Assembly (NCBI GenBank): GCA_965368585.1
Contig: CBDUNM010000058.1
Location: 1 to 25,563 of the forward strand
Source: JARRQB01 sp965368585
GTDB lineage: Bacteria > Pseudomonadota > Gammaproteobacteria > Chromatiales > Chromatiaceae
Length of the DNA stretch: 25,563 bases
Reading direction: 5' to 3'
Under the pieces are notes generated by a model. The model saw only the letters and a program-made list of their open reading frames with translations, had not been told where the DNA came from and did not search any database. Positions 1-13,438 of this stretch are shown piece by piece; position 1 is the stretch's first letter; each line of letters begins with the position of its first letter. Both the position numbers and the translations under genes were made by a program.

Positions 1-3191
<3,191 letters not shown>

Positions 3192-3207
3192 CCGACGCGG
3201 AGATCGG

Positions 3208-5793
3208 ATGGGATCAGATCATACGATGGACACTGCGCAACAACCGCCGGCTGAGTCGAACCTTGCCGTGAAAAGGCGCAACATCGAGGCTATCTACCCG
3301 CTGCGGCCGATACAAAAGGCCCTGATGCTGTACGCCGATACTGGCACAGGGGCCGGCGAAGTGGCCGATCCGGGGTTTCTGCAGGTGCGATTCTCCTTGT
3401 GCGGTCCGCTTGACGTCGCGGCATTGCGGGCGGCCTGGGAGCGGGTCATCCAACGCCACGCGGGGTTGCGCATGTCGGTGCAATCGACACCGGGGCAGGA
3501 GGCGATGATGGTGGTCTGGCGTCGCCTCGACGCACCCTGGAGGTATCTCGACCGGAGCGGTGTGCCCGCGGCGCAGCGGAACGCCGAGCTGAGTGCATGG
3601 CTGGCGGCGGACCGGGCGCGGGGCTTGGACCTGGCGCGTCCCCCGGTCATGCGAATGCACGTGGTGCGTACCGCGGCGCGCCAGCACGAGGTCGTCTGGA
3701 GCTGCCACCACCTGTTGCTCGACGGCTGGTCGGCCGTGGTGGTGGTAAACGATCTGCTGGCGGCGTACCGCGCCATCCGCTCCAACCAACCGGACACGCT
3801 CGGTCCCGTGACCAGTACCTATCGGGACTATCTGGCGTGGCTCAAGCGCCGGGATGGCAGCGCAACCGAAGCGTTTTGGCGGCGCACGCTGCGGGGTATG
3901 ACCGATGTTTCGCCGCTGCGCCTGGAACTGCGCGATCGCGCGGCCGGCGACGGTGCGTCGGGATCCGCAGCTGTCTCGACCGAGCTCGACACCGCCACAT
4001 CGCGGACGCTCCGGGCCGCCTGCGCTTCGATGCGAGTCACACCCGGCGTACTGATCCAGGGGGCGTGGGCGCTGTTGCTCAGCGCCCTGCAGCAGCGCGA
4101 CGACGTGCTCTTCGGCGCTACGGTCGCGGGGCGCCCGGCGGATCTGGCCGGCATCGAGACGCTGGTTGGCTTCTTCTCCAATACCATTCCGGTGCGCGTG
4201 CGACTCGCTGCCGATCGATCGGCCGCGGCCTGGCTGCAGCAGCTCAGGGACGACCAGGCGCAGGCGCAGCTGTTCGCGCATGCAGACCCGACCGACCTCC
4301 AGGCCTGGAGCGGTGCACCCGGCAATCGGCCGCTATACGAGAGCCTGGTGGTGGTCGAAAACTTTCCATGGCAGGCGCCGGCCTCGGCCGACGAACTACA
4401 GCTGGTGGGTTTTCGCAGCGGCATTACGACCACCTATCCCCTGACCCTGTCGGCGATCCCGAGCGGCGCCTGGTCGTTCACCGTCAACCATGAACGGAGC
4501 CGGTTTTCCACAGCCGCGATCGAGGCATTGATGGCGCAGCTGACAGCGCTGATGAACCAGCTGGCCGCCAATCCGGATACCCCGGTCACCCATGTCCTGG
4601 ACGGGTTGCGCGCGGCGACCGCGCAAGAGTTTACGCTCGCGGGACCGGACCGGATCGAGCCCGATGACGACGCGGCGCGGCGCGCAGCGGATGACGTCTT
4701 TGCCGCGCCGCGCAACGCGACGGAACTGCAGCTTGCCCTGATCTGGGAAGAAACACTTGGGGTCAGTCCGATCGGCGTGGACGATGATTTTTTCGCGCTG
4801 GGCGGTACATCGATCGCGGCGGTGCGGCTGTTTGCCGCTATCGAGGCGCGGCTGGGCAGGAAACTGGCAGTCGCGACTCTGCTCGAGAAACCGACCATCG
4901 CGCGCCTGGCCGCAGACATCGCAAGCCACACCGCGTCGCCCTGGAAATCGCTGGTGCCGATTCAGGCCGGCGGGACCCGGCCGCCGCTGTTCTGCGTACA
5001 CGCCGGCGGCGGGCATGTGCTGTTCTATCGCCACCTCGCGAAAAGGCTCGGGCCTGAGCAGCCGGTATTCGGTCTGCAGCCGCTCGGTCTGGACGGCGAC
5101 CACGCGCCGCTGCCGACCATCGAGCAGATGGCGGCGCTCTACGCGGACGAACTGTGCTCGGTCCAGCCCGACGGTCCCTATCACCTGGTCGGTTACTGCA
5201 TCGGCGGCACGGTCGGCCTGGAAATCGCGCGCGAACTCGAGCGCCGGGGGCAGCGGGTCGCGCGGCTGGTGGTCCTGGATTCGGGTTTTTTCTTCGGGCC
5301 GAGACCGCGGAAAACCACCGCCGGCAAGTTCAAGACCACCGCGGATCAAATCGTCGCGGTAGCGCGCACCGATGGTGTGGCTCATGTCCCGCGAGCGGTG
5401 GCGCGCGAGATGCGGCAACTGGCGCTCAAATTGCTGCGCAAGCTCAATCGACGATGGCGGCTCAAACACGCCGCGCCGGCGGACCAACGCCAGGTGTGGC
5501 TGGAACTGGTCGAGGAGGCGTGCAATATGGCGTGGCGCACCTATTCACCCCACCCCTGCCAAGCCCCGGTCACGCTCATCCGCACGGCCGAGTATGCCAG
5601 CATGAAAGAAAAGGATACCCATCTGACCTGGGGTGAGCTGACCCCGCGTCTGGACGTGCACGTGATTGCCGCGGGCCACGAGACCTTGCTGCTGGAGCCC
5701 GAAGTGGAGCACGTCGCCAGGATCCTGGCCGGCTGCCTCGAACCGATTCACGACGAAGGCTCGACCGGCGCAGCACTCAATGCACCGGTGTGA
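3208..5793 (+). CDS. Nonribosomal peptide synthetase, C-PCP-TE termination protein without adenylation domain
   Basis: Start ATG 3208 is chosen over the longer open frame because GGAG lies 5 bases upstream and the earlier part overlaps the preceding synthetase; ATG 3226 is an alternative. The protein is 861 residues. Residues about 25-450 are a condensation domain with the canonical HHLLLDGWS (H167, H168, D172, G173); its N-terminus (NIEAIYPLRPIQKALM) resembles the acceptor side of a docking pair. A carrier domain follows with the attachment serine in GGTS (S535). Residues about 590-861 are an alpha/beta-hydrolase thioesterase with GYCIGG, placing cysteine 664 at the nucleophile position, and a late histidine in AAGHET. 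Only about 70 residues separate the condensation and carrier domains, so there is no adenylation domain. The gene starts 16 bases after the previous stop, so the two are probably co-transcribed. It should condense the upstream D-residue with an acceptor loaded in trans, then release the product. Confidence 0.94.
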   Translation: MGSDHTMDTAQQPPAESNLAVKRRNIEAIYPLRPIQKALMLYADTGTGAGEVADPGFLQVRFSLCGPLDVAALRAAWERVIQRHAGLRMSVQSTPGQEAMMVVWRRLDAPWRYLDRSGVPAAQRNAELSAWLAADRARGLDLARPPVMRMHVVRTAARQHEVVWSCHHLLLDGWSAVVVVNDLLAAYRAIRSNQPDTLGPVTSTYRDYLAWLKRRDGSATEAFWRRTLRGMTDVSPLRLELRDRAAGDGASGSAAVSTELDTATSRTLRAACASMRVTPGVLIQGAWALLLSALQQRDDVLFGATVAGRPADLAGIETLVGFFSNTIPVRVRLAADRSAAAWLQQLRDDQAQAQLFAHADPTDLQAWSGAPGNRPLYESLVVVENFPWQAPASADELQLVGFRSGITTTYPLTLSAIPSGAWSFTVNHERSRFSTAAIEALMAQLTALMNQLAANPDTPVTHVLDGLRAATAQEFTLAGPDRIEPDDDAARRAADDVFAAPRNATELQLALIWEETLGVSPIGVDDDFFALGGTSIAAVRLFAAIEARLGRKLAVATLLEKPTIARLAADIASHTASPWKSLVPIQAGGTRPPLFCVHAGGGHVLFYRHLAKRLGPEQPVFGLQPLGLDGDHAPLPTIEQMAALYADELCSVQPDGPYHLVGYCIGGTVGLEIARELERRGQRVARLVVLDSGFFFGPRPRKTTAGKFKTTADQIVAVARTDGVAHVPRAVAREMRQLALKLLRKLNRRWRLKHAAPADQRQVWLELVEEACNMAWRTYSPHPCQAPVTLIRTAEYASMKEKDTHLTWGELTPRLDVHVIAAGHETLLLEPEVEHVARILAGCLEPIHDEGSTGAALNAPV

Positions 5794-5808
5794 CGTCCAC
5801 GCGGCCGC

Positions 5809-7209
5809 TCAACACTCGATGATGTTGACCGGTACCTCGACCACGTTGATCGCCAGCCCGCCGCGGGCGGTTTCCTTGTACTTGGTCTTCATGTCCTTGC
5901 CGGTGTCGCGCATGGTCTTGATGACCTTGTCCAACGAAACAAAGTGTTTGCCGTCGCCGCGCAGCGCCATGCGCGACGCGTTGATCGCCTTGACCGCGGC
6001 CATGGCGTTGCGCTCGATGCACGGCACTTGCACCAACCCGCCGACCGGGTCGCAGGTGAGCCCGAGATTGTGCTCCATACCGATCTCCGCGGCGTTCTCC
6101 ACCTGTTCGGGCGTCCCGCCCAGCACCGCGGCCAGCGCGCCGGAGGCCATGGAGCAGGCCGAGCCCACCTCGCCCTGGCAACCGACCTCGGCGCCGGATA
6201 TGGAGGCATTTTTCTTGTACAGGATCCCGATCGCCCCGGCCGTCAGCAGGAACTCGATGATGCCGTCTTCGCTGGAGTTGGGACAGAACCGGTCGTAGTA
6301 GTGCAGCACGGCGGGAATGATGCCGGCTGCGCCATTGGTCGGTGCGGTCACCACCCGGCCGCCGGCGGCGTTTTCCTCGTTGACCGCCAGGGCGTAGAGG
6401 TCGACCCAGTCCAGTACCGTCAACGGGTCGCGCAGACCGCGTTCGGGTTTGCTGCTGAGTTCACGGTACAGGTTGGCGGCACGGCGCTTGACCTTCATGC
6501 CGCCCGGCAGGATGCCTTCGCGCTCGCAGCCGCGCTGCACGCAGCTCTGCATGACCTCCCAGATGGCCCACAACCCGGCGCGTATCTCCGCTTCCGAGCG
6601 CCAGGTCGTTTCGTTTTCCAGCATGATCTCGCCGACGGAGCAACGGCGCCGCGCGCACAGCCGCAACAGTTCCGCCGCCGAGTCGAAGGGCCGCGGCAGT
6701 ACGGTTGAGTCTTCGCGAATGCGATCTGCGCCGGCCGCCTCCTCGTCCACCACGAAGCCGCCGCCCACCGAGTAATACCCCTTGGCGAAGATGTCACTGC
6801 CGCGGCCGTCCAGCGCCGTGAACCGCATGCCGTTGGGGTGATAGGGCAGCGTTCTGCGACGGTGAAATACCAGGTGCTGCTGTTCCGAGAACGCGATCGC
6901 GTGCCTGCCCAGCAGCGCCAAGCGACCGCTGCTGCGGATCGCGTCGAGCTTGGTCTCGACCGTGTCCGGGTCGACGCTTTCCGGTTCTTCCCCGGAAAGC
7001 CCGAGCAACACCGCCTTGTCGCTGCTATGACCCTTGCCGGTGGCGCCGAGCGAACCGAACAGCTCCGCCTTGACGCTGCGGACGTCCGGCAACCGACCCG
7101 ATGCCTCGAGGCGCGTCGCGAAGGTGAATGCCGCACGCATCGGACCCACGGTATGCGAGCTGGACGGTCCGATGCCGATCTTGAACAGGTCGAACACGCT
7201 GATGGTCAT
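5809..7209 (-). CDS. sdaA: L-serine dehydratase, single-chain iron-sulfur type
   Basis: This enzyme deaminates L-serine to pyruvate and ammonia in the cytoplasm using a [4Fe-4S] cluster. The 466-residue product has the family N-terminus (ISVFDLFKIGIGPSSSHT) and the C-terminal alpha domain with EVGCQGEVGSACSM. Cysteines 344, 386 and 397 sit where the three cluster ligands of type 2 enzymes are expected. The chain ends in Glu-Cys (C466), matching the C-terminal cysteine tail known to reach into the active site in this family. Start ATG 7209 has GGAG 8 bases upstream and the expected first residues. It is the last gene of the leftward glycine/serine block, 117 bases after glyA, and ends only 15 bases from the oppositely oriented peptide synthetase gene, with no obvious terminator between them. 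Confidence 0.97.
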   Translation of the reverse strand: MTISVFDLFKIGIGPSSSHTVGPMRAAFTFATRLEASGRLPDVRSVKAELFGSLGATGKGHSSDKAVLLGLSGEEPESVDPDTVETKLDAIRSSGRLALLGRHAIAFSEQQHLVFHRRRTLPYHPNGMRFTALDGRGSDIFAKGYYSVGGGFVVDEEAAGADRIREDSTVLPRPFDSAAELLRLCARRRCSVGEIMLENETTWRSEAEIRAGLWAIWEVMQSCVQRGCEREGILPGGMKVKRRAANLYRELSSKPERGLRDPLTVLDWVDLYALAVNEENAAGGRVVTAPTNGAAGIIPAVLHYYDRFCPNSSEDGIIEFLLTAGAIGILYKKNASISGAEVGCQGEVGSACSMASGALAAVLGGTPEQVENAAEIGMEHNLGLTCDPVGGLVQVPCIERNAMAAVKAINASRMALRGDGKHFVSLDKVIKTMRDTGKDMKTKYKETARGGLAINVVEVPVNIIEC

Positions 7210-7326
7210 GACGGCGGCTCCGAATTCCTCGTTGAAATAACCCCGAGAGGCTCAAGCGTAAAGCGGTGGGTACGTCGTCATTTCCTACAGCGCCTTCTAC
7301 CCGATCGATAGGTCTGCAACAGGCCT

Positions 7327-8580
<1,254 letters not shown>

Positions 8581-8640
8581 GGGTCTATCCTCCCGGACGC
8601 CGCATCGACGGCACCCGATCTAGGCGAAGTTTTGAATGGG

Positions 8641-9171
8641 TCAGATGGACGGCTGGTCTTCGAGATTGATGTCCACCATGAGTTCGTCGGCGATCACTTC
8701 CAGGTCCTGCTGCAGCGCTTCCATGGCGAGATGACGCGGTACGCGCAATTCCGCCCGGGCCCGGAACAGGGCCTCGCCGGACCAGGATGCACTCTCGGTT
8801 TCGGTCTGCAGTTGTTCGATACTCACGCCGTTCTTGGCCAGCGCCGCCGCGATCTCCCGGACGATGCCGACCCGGTCCTGGCCGATCAGTTCCAGATGCA
8901 TGGTGTGGAATTCGCCCGTGTCGTGCGCGGACTCGCCGACGTCGACGGTCACCTTCAGCCCCTGCGCCTCGAGCTTGTCGAGTGCGCCGATCAACTGATC
9001 GAGCCGGGCGTCGGCGACGGACGCCTCGACAATGCCGGCAAAGCGCCCCGCCAGGTCCGCCATGCGGCTTTCCAGCCAGTTGGCGTCGTGCTCGACCAGC
9101 GTGTTCGCCAGCAGCTCGACCAGTCCGGGCCGGTCGGCGCCGACCACGGTAATTACCACGGATTTGTTCAT
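8641..9171 (-). CDS. Double ACT-domain protein, GcvR-like regulator
   Basis: The product is 176 residues with two ACT modules, each opening with the ligand-loop pattern: GADRPGLV near residue 11 and GQDRVGIV near residue 97. This is the architecture of GcvR, the glycine cleavage repressor partner that senses glycine and restrains the activator GcvA. The ATG at 9171 is preferred over the longer frame reaching 9279: the extra residues look non-homologous and overlap the end of gcvP, and GAGG lies about 10 bases upstream of 9171. It lies 31 bases after gcvP and 60 before glyA, so it is co-transcribed with the pathway it probably senses. No DNA-binding domain is visible, so any control of transcription needs a partner. 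Family membership is firm; exact orthology to GcvR is inferred from context. Confidence 0.85.
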   Translation of the reverse strand: MNKSVVITVVGADRPGLVELLANTLVEHDANWLESRMADLAGRFAGIVEASVADARLDQLIGALDKLEAQGLKVTVDVGESAHDTGEFHTMHLELIGQDRVGIVREIAAALAKNGVSIEQLQTETESASWSGEALFRARAELRVPRHLAMEALQQDLEVIADELMVDINLEDQPSI

Positions 9172-9202
9172 TCGGTATAACCTCGTTCGGGCAACGCAGG
9201 CG

Positions 9203-12085
9203 CTAGGCCACGTCCTCCTCATATGCGGAAATCGCGGGGCAGGAGCAGACCAGATTCTTGTCCCCGTACACATTGTCAATTCGATTCACCGGCGACCAGT
9301 ACTTGCCGTTGCGCAGCAAGGCAACCGGGTACGCCGCCTGTTCGCGACTGTACGCGTGGCTCCAGGCCTCGTCGGTCAGGTCGGCGAGGGTGTGCGGTGC
9401 ATTGCGCAGCGGGTTGTCATCGGCGTCCAGGGTGCCCGCCGCAACGGCGCGGATCTCTTCGCGGATGGCGATCATGGCGTCGCAGAAGCGATCCAGTTCC
9501 TCCTTGGACTCGCTTTCGGTGGGCTCGATCATCAGCGTGCCGGCCACCGGGAACGACATGGTGGGGGCATGAAATCCGAAATCGACCAGGCGCTTGGCGA
9601 CATCGTCCACGGACACCCCGGTGGCGTCTTTGATCGGCCGCAGGTCGATGATGCACTCGTGCGCCACCATGCCGTTAGGCCCGGTATACAGCACCGGGTA
9701 ATGGTCGCGTAGCCGGTGTGCGATGTAGTTGGCGTTGAGGATGGCGCTGCCGGTAGCCTCGCGCAGGCCATCGCGGCCCATCATCTTGATATAGGCCCAG
9801 CTGATCGGCAGTATGCCGGCGCTGCCCCAGGGCGCCGCGGAAACCGGCCCCACGGCGTCGTCCCCCGCCGCCGACAGCGGACTGCCCGGCAGAAACGGCT
9901 GCAGATGTTCGCGCACGCCGATGGGCCCGACCCCGGGTCCGCCGCCGCCGTGGGGGATGCTGAAGGTCTTGTGCAGATTGAGGTGCGACACGTCGCCGCC
10001 GAAACGGCCCGGATAGCAGACGCCGACCATGGCGTTGAGGTTGGCGCCGTCGATATACACCTGGCCACCGTGCTGATGCACGATCTCGCAAACCTCGCGC
10101 ACGTTCTCCTCGAACACGCCGTGGGTGGAAGGGTAGGTGATCATGATGGCCGCCAGGTTATCGCTGTGCTGCGCCGCTTTCGCACGCAGATCCTCGACGT
10201 CGATGTTGCCCGAACTGTCGCAGCCCACCACGACCACTTTCATGCCGGCCATGTGCGCCGATGCCGGATTGGTTCCGTGCGCCGAACTGGGTATCAGGCA
10301 GATGTTGCGGTGTCCGTCGCCGCGGCTGCGGTGATAGCCGCTGATGGCCAGCAGGCCCGCGAACTCACCCTGGGAACCGGCGTTGGGCTGCAGCGAAACC
10401 GCCGCGTAGCCGGTGGTCGCGCACAACATCTGCTCCAGTTCGACGATCAGCCTGCGATAACCTTCGGCCTGCTCGACGGGCGCGTAGGGATGCATGTTGG
10501 CGAACTCCGGCCAGGTCACCGGGATCATTTCCGCGGTGGCATTGAGCTTCATGGTGCAGGAGCCGAGCGGTATCATAGCGCGGTCCAGCGCCAAGTCCTT
10601 GTCGGACAGCCGGCGCAGATAACGCAGCATGGCCGTTTCCGAGCGATGGCTGTGAAAGACCTGGTGGGTCATGAATTTGCTGCTACGCGTCAGAGCGGCG
10701 GGGATGCGATCCGCCGCCAGCGCCTCGACGGCGGCGAAGTCCAGACTGTCGCCGCCGAATATCGACCAGAGCGCGGCCACGTCGTCGCGGGTGGTGGTTT
10801 CATCCACCGAGATCCCGACCGTAGTGTCGTCTACGTCACGCAGATTCATTCCGCGCTCGCGCGCCGCCCGGTGGAGGTCGGCGCAGCGATCGCCGGTGCG
10901 GACGAAAAGGGTGTCGAAGAACGCCCGGGTGCCGACCTCGAAGCCGAGCTGTTGCAGGCCGTCGGCGAGGGTGGCCGTCAGCCGGTGCACGCGGCGGGCG
11001 ATGGTGCGCAGACCGTCCGGTCCGTGGTACACCGCGTACATGCTGGCCATCACCGCGAGCAACACCTGCGCCGTGCAGATGTTGCTGGTCGCCTTCTCGC
11101 GGCGGATGTGCTGCTCGCGGGTTTGAATGGCCAGGCGGTAGGCCGGGGCGCCGCGGCTGTCGATGGACACGCCCACGATGCGCCCGGGAAGGCTGCGCTT
11201 GAAGGGCTCGCGCGTCGCCATGTAGGCGGCATGGGGTCCGCCGTAGCCCATGGGCACGCCGAATCGCTGGGTGCTGCCGATGGCGATGTCGGCGCCGAAC
11301 TCGCCGGGCGGTGTGAGCAGAGTGAGGCTGAGCAGGTCGGCCGCAACCGCGACCAGGGCCTTCTTTTGGTGCGCGCAGGAGACCGTATCCGCGTAGTCAT
11401 GAATTGCCCCGTCGGTGCCCGGATACTGCAGCAATACGCCGAACACGTCCAGGCCATCCAGGTCCTTTTGATGATCGCCGACCACAACGTCGTAGCCCAG
11501 GGGCAGGGCGCGGGTGCGAATGACCGCGATGGTCTGCGGGTGACAGATTTCGGAAACAAAGAACGTGTTGCTCTTGTTCTTGCTCATGCGCCGGCACAAG
11601 GCCATGGCTTCCGCGGCGGCCGTACTCTCGTCGAGCAGCGAAGAGTTGGCGATATCCAGACCGGTCAGATCCGAAATCATGGTCTGGAAGTTGAGTATGG
11701 CCTCCAGACGCCCCTGCGATATCTCCGGCTGGTACGGCGTATAGGCGGTATACCAGGCCGGGCTTTCCAATACGTTGCGCAACACCACCGGTGGCGTATA
11801 GGTGCCGTAGTAGCCCGTACCGATGAACGATTTGAATACCTTGTTCTCTCCCGCCAGTTCGCGCAGCAGCTGCAGGGCCGCTTCCTCCGTGCAGCTCGCA
11901 TCCAGTGCCAGCGGCGCCGTTTCCAATATGGACTCGGGCACGACAGTGCTGATCAAAGCGTCCAGGGTGGGCAGGCCCAGCGTGTTCAACATCGCTTGCT
12001 TGTCGGCTTCGCGAGGGCCGATGTGGCGGCCGACGAAGGCATCGTGGTTTTCAAGCTCGCGCAATGAACGGCGTGATTGAGACAT
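9203..12085 (-). CDS. gcvP: Glycine dehydrogenase (decarboxylating), P-protein of the glycine cleavage system
   Basis: The P-protein decarboxylates glycine with PLP and transfers the aminomethyl group to lipoyl H-protein. The product is 960 residues, the length of the single-chain form (E. coli about 957), not the split two-subunit form. The N-terminus RHIGPREADKQAML and the internal SQGEFAGLLAI are characteristic. The cofactor lysine is K706 in LHKTFSIPHGGGGPG. I chose ATG 12085 rather than the longer frame to 12160 because GGAG sits 6 bases upstream and the protein then begins as family members do. It follows gcvT by 71 bases. No H-protein gene lies in that gap or elsewhere in the block, so its obligate partner must be encoded elsewhere. 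Confidence 0.98.
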   Translation of the reverse strand: MSQSRRSLRELENHDAFVGRHIGPREADKQAMLNTLGLPTLDALISTVVPESILETAPLALDASCTEEAALQLLRELAGENKVFKSFIGTGYYGTYTPPVVLRNVLESPAWYTAYTPYQPEISQGRLEAILNFQTMISDLTGLDIANSSLLDESTAAAEAMALCRRMSKNKSNTFFVSEICHPQTIAVIRTRALPLGYDVVVGDHQKDLDGLDVFGVLLQYPGTDGAIHDYADTVSCAHQKKALVAVAADLLSLTLLTPPGEFGADIAIGSTQRFGVPMGYGGPHAAYMATREPFKRSLPGRIVGVSIDSRGAPAYRLAIQTREQHIRREKATSNICTAQVLLAVMASMYAVYHGPDGLRTIARRVHRLTATLADGLQQLGFEVGTRAFFDTLFVRTGDRCADLHRAARERGMNLRDVDDTTVGISVDETTTRDDVAALWSIFGGDSLDFAAVEALAADRIPAALTRSSKFMTHQVFHSHRSETAMLRYLRRLSDKDLALDRAMIPLGSCTMKLNATAEMIPVTWPEFANMHPYAPVEQAEGYRRLIVELEQMLCATTGYAAVSLQPNAGSQGEFAGLLAISGYHRSRGDGHRNICLIPSSAHGTNPASAHMAGMKVVVVGCDSSGNIDVEDLRAKAAQHSDNLAAIMITYPSTHGVFEENVREVCEIVHQHGGQVYIDGANLNAMVGVCYPGRFGGDVSHLNLHKTFSIPHGGGGPGVGPIGVREHLQPFLPGSPLSAAGDDAVGPVSAAPWGSAGILPISWAYIKMMGRDGLREATGSAILNANYIAHRLRDHYPVLYTGPNGMVAHECIIDLRPIKDATGVSVDDVAKRLVDFGFHAPTMSFPVAGTLMIEPTESESKEELDRFCDAMIAIREEIRAVAAGTLDADDNPLRNAPHTLADLTDEAWSHAYSREQAAYPVALLRNGKYWSPVNRIDNVYGDKNLVCSCPAISAYEEDVA

Positions 12086-12156
12086 GTAATACTCCAACTC
12101 AACGGATTCGAGACTATGAAATTCTTGCGGAACCAAACCGACGGTCGAGACGCCGC

Positions 12157-13293
12157 TCAACCGCGGTAATAGCGTTGCTGCACGAAAGGCGTCTTGGCCA
12201 CCCTTACGGGGAGCTGTTTGCCGCGGACGATGGCGTGCAGTTGGGTGTCGATCTTGGCGGCGGCCGCAGCCACGTAACCCATGGCGACGGGGCCACCCAC
12301 GGTGGGGCCGAAGCCGCCGCTGGTGATCCTGCCGACCGGGTTGCCGTCCGGGTCGGTCAGTTCGGCGCCCTCGCGCACCGGCGCCTTGCCCTGCGGCAGT
12401 ATGCCGACGCGCTTGCGGCTCACACCCTCCGCCATCTGCTTGAGTACGACGTCGGCGCCGGGGAAGCCGCCTTCACGCTCGCCGCCGGCCCGGCGTACTT
12501 TCGAGATCACCCAGACCAGGCTGCCTTCGATGGGCGTGGTGGTGGTGTCGATATCGTGGCCGTACAGGCACAGGCCCGCCTCCAGGCGCAGGGAATCGCG
12601 CGCACCCAGGCCTACCGGGCCGACCTCGGGCTGGGCCAACAGCGCCCGCGCCACGGTATCGGCCTGCTCGGCCGCGACGGAGATCTCGAAACCGTCCTCG
12701 CCGGTATAGCCGGAACGGGTCACGAAACAATCCGCACCGGCCACCGTGAGCCGTGCCGCGGTCATGAACACCAACTCCTGGCTGGCAGGTGCGAGACGGG
12801 CCATGACCGCTCCCGCCGCCGGTCCCTGCAATGCCAGCAACGCCCGGTCGTCCAGTACTTCGACGGTGCAATCACCGGTCAGATGCCGGCGCATATGGGC
12901 GATGTCCTGGTCCTTGCACGCGGCATTGACGACCACGAACAGATGATCCCCCGCGTTGGTGATCATCAGGTCGTCGAGTATGCCGCCTTGTTCGTTGGTA
13001 AACAGTGCATAGCGCTGGCAGTTCACGCCCAGGTCGATCACGTCCACCGGTACGATGCCTTCCATCGCGGCCGCGGCACCCTGGCCGACGAGCTTCACCT
13101 GCCCCATATGGGACACGTCGAACAACCCGGCCTGATTCCGCGTCTGCTGGTGTTCCTTGAGGATGCCCGCACGGTACTGAACCGGCATTTCATAGCCGGC
13201 GAAGGGCACCATCCGGCCACCCAGTTCGAGATGCAGATCGTACAACGGGGTTTTCAACAGCCCGCCATCCGCCTGCGCGCCAGATTCACTCAT
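12157..13293 (-). CDS. gcvT: Aminomethyltransferase, T-protein of the glycine cleavage system
   Basis: The T-protein releases ammonia from the aminomethylated H-protein and moves the one-carbon unit to tetrahydrofolate. The 378-residue product has the N-terminal LYDLHLELGGRMVPFAGYEMP, GLFDVSHMGQ, and the folate-site GGILDDLM, where D107 corresponds to the catalytic aspartate of the family. It also has the C-terminal GFGPTVGGPVAMGYV. Start ATG 13293 has GGAG 9 bases upstream; the frame stays open to 13371, but the added residues do not look like the family. It is the first gene of the leftward block. The 145-bp leader between it and the symporter gene contains the hairpin at 13370-13404; I looked for glycine-riboswitch signatures there and saw none. 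Confidence 0.98.
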   Translation of the reverse strand: MSESGAQADGGLLKTPLYDLHLELGGRMVPFAGYEMPVQYRAGILKEHQQTRNQAGLFDVSHMGQVKLVGQGAAAAMEGIVPVDVIDLGVNCQRYALFTNEQGGILDDLMITNAGDHLFVVVNAACKDQDIAHMRRHLTGDCTVEVLDDRALLALQGPAAGAVMARLAPASQELVFMTAARLTVAGADCFVTRSGYTGEDGFEISVAAEQADTVARALLAQPEVGPVGLGARDSLRLEAGLCLYGHDIDTTTTPIEGSLVWVISKVRRAGGEREGGFPGADVVLKQMAEGVSRKRVGILPQGKAPVREGAELTDPDGNPVGRITSGGFGPTVGGPVAMGYVAAAAAKIDTQLHAIVRGKQLPVRVAKTPFVQQRYYRG

Positions 13294-13369
13294 GTCATCG
13301 TTCTCCAATGGGCTTTCGACGCGCGTGGCTGGCATGCGCGACGTCCTGATGCAACCTGGAATGTTGATC

Positions 13370-13404
13370 AACGTTCGAACCGGGTGTTGCCCGGTCCGAA
13401 CGTT
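13370..13404 (-). terminator. Strong 15-bp hairpin between symporter and gcvT
   Basis: Arms 13370-13384 (AACGTTCGAACCGGG) and 13390-13404 pair around a 5-base loop. On the plus strand one position is an A/C mismatch, but in minus-strand RNA the same position is a G-U wobble, giving 15 continuous pairs. The structure therefore suits leftward RNA. It lies 35 bases after the symporter stop and 77 before gcvT. No U-tract follows on the minus strand, so a classical intrinsic terminator is doubtful; attenuation or RNA processing is possible. Confidence 0.45.
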
Positions 13405-13438
13405 CTTTCTGGTGGCGCAAATCTTTACGTCAGGCCGG

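Noticed and set aside
5794..5808. Bidirectional terminator between the synthetase and sdaA
   Set aside because: The convergent stops are 15 bases apart and no inverted repeat with a T-run is visible across the junction.
9172..9279. N-terminal extension of the ACT-domain protein
   Set aside because: Residues are Arg/Pro-rich, overlap the end of gcvP and lack a ribosome binding site; ATG 9171 has one.
9716..12067. 783-residue plus-strand ORF
   Set aside because: Lies antisense to gcvP, which is unambiguous; high GC makes long shadow frames common here.
13294..13438. Glycine riboswitch upstream of gcvT
   Set aside because: I looked for the conserved aptamer segments on the minus strand and saw none; only the simple hairpin is present.
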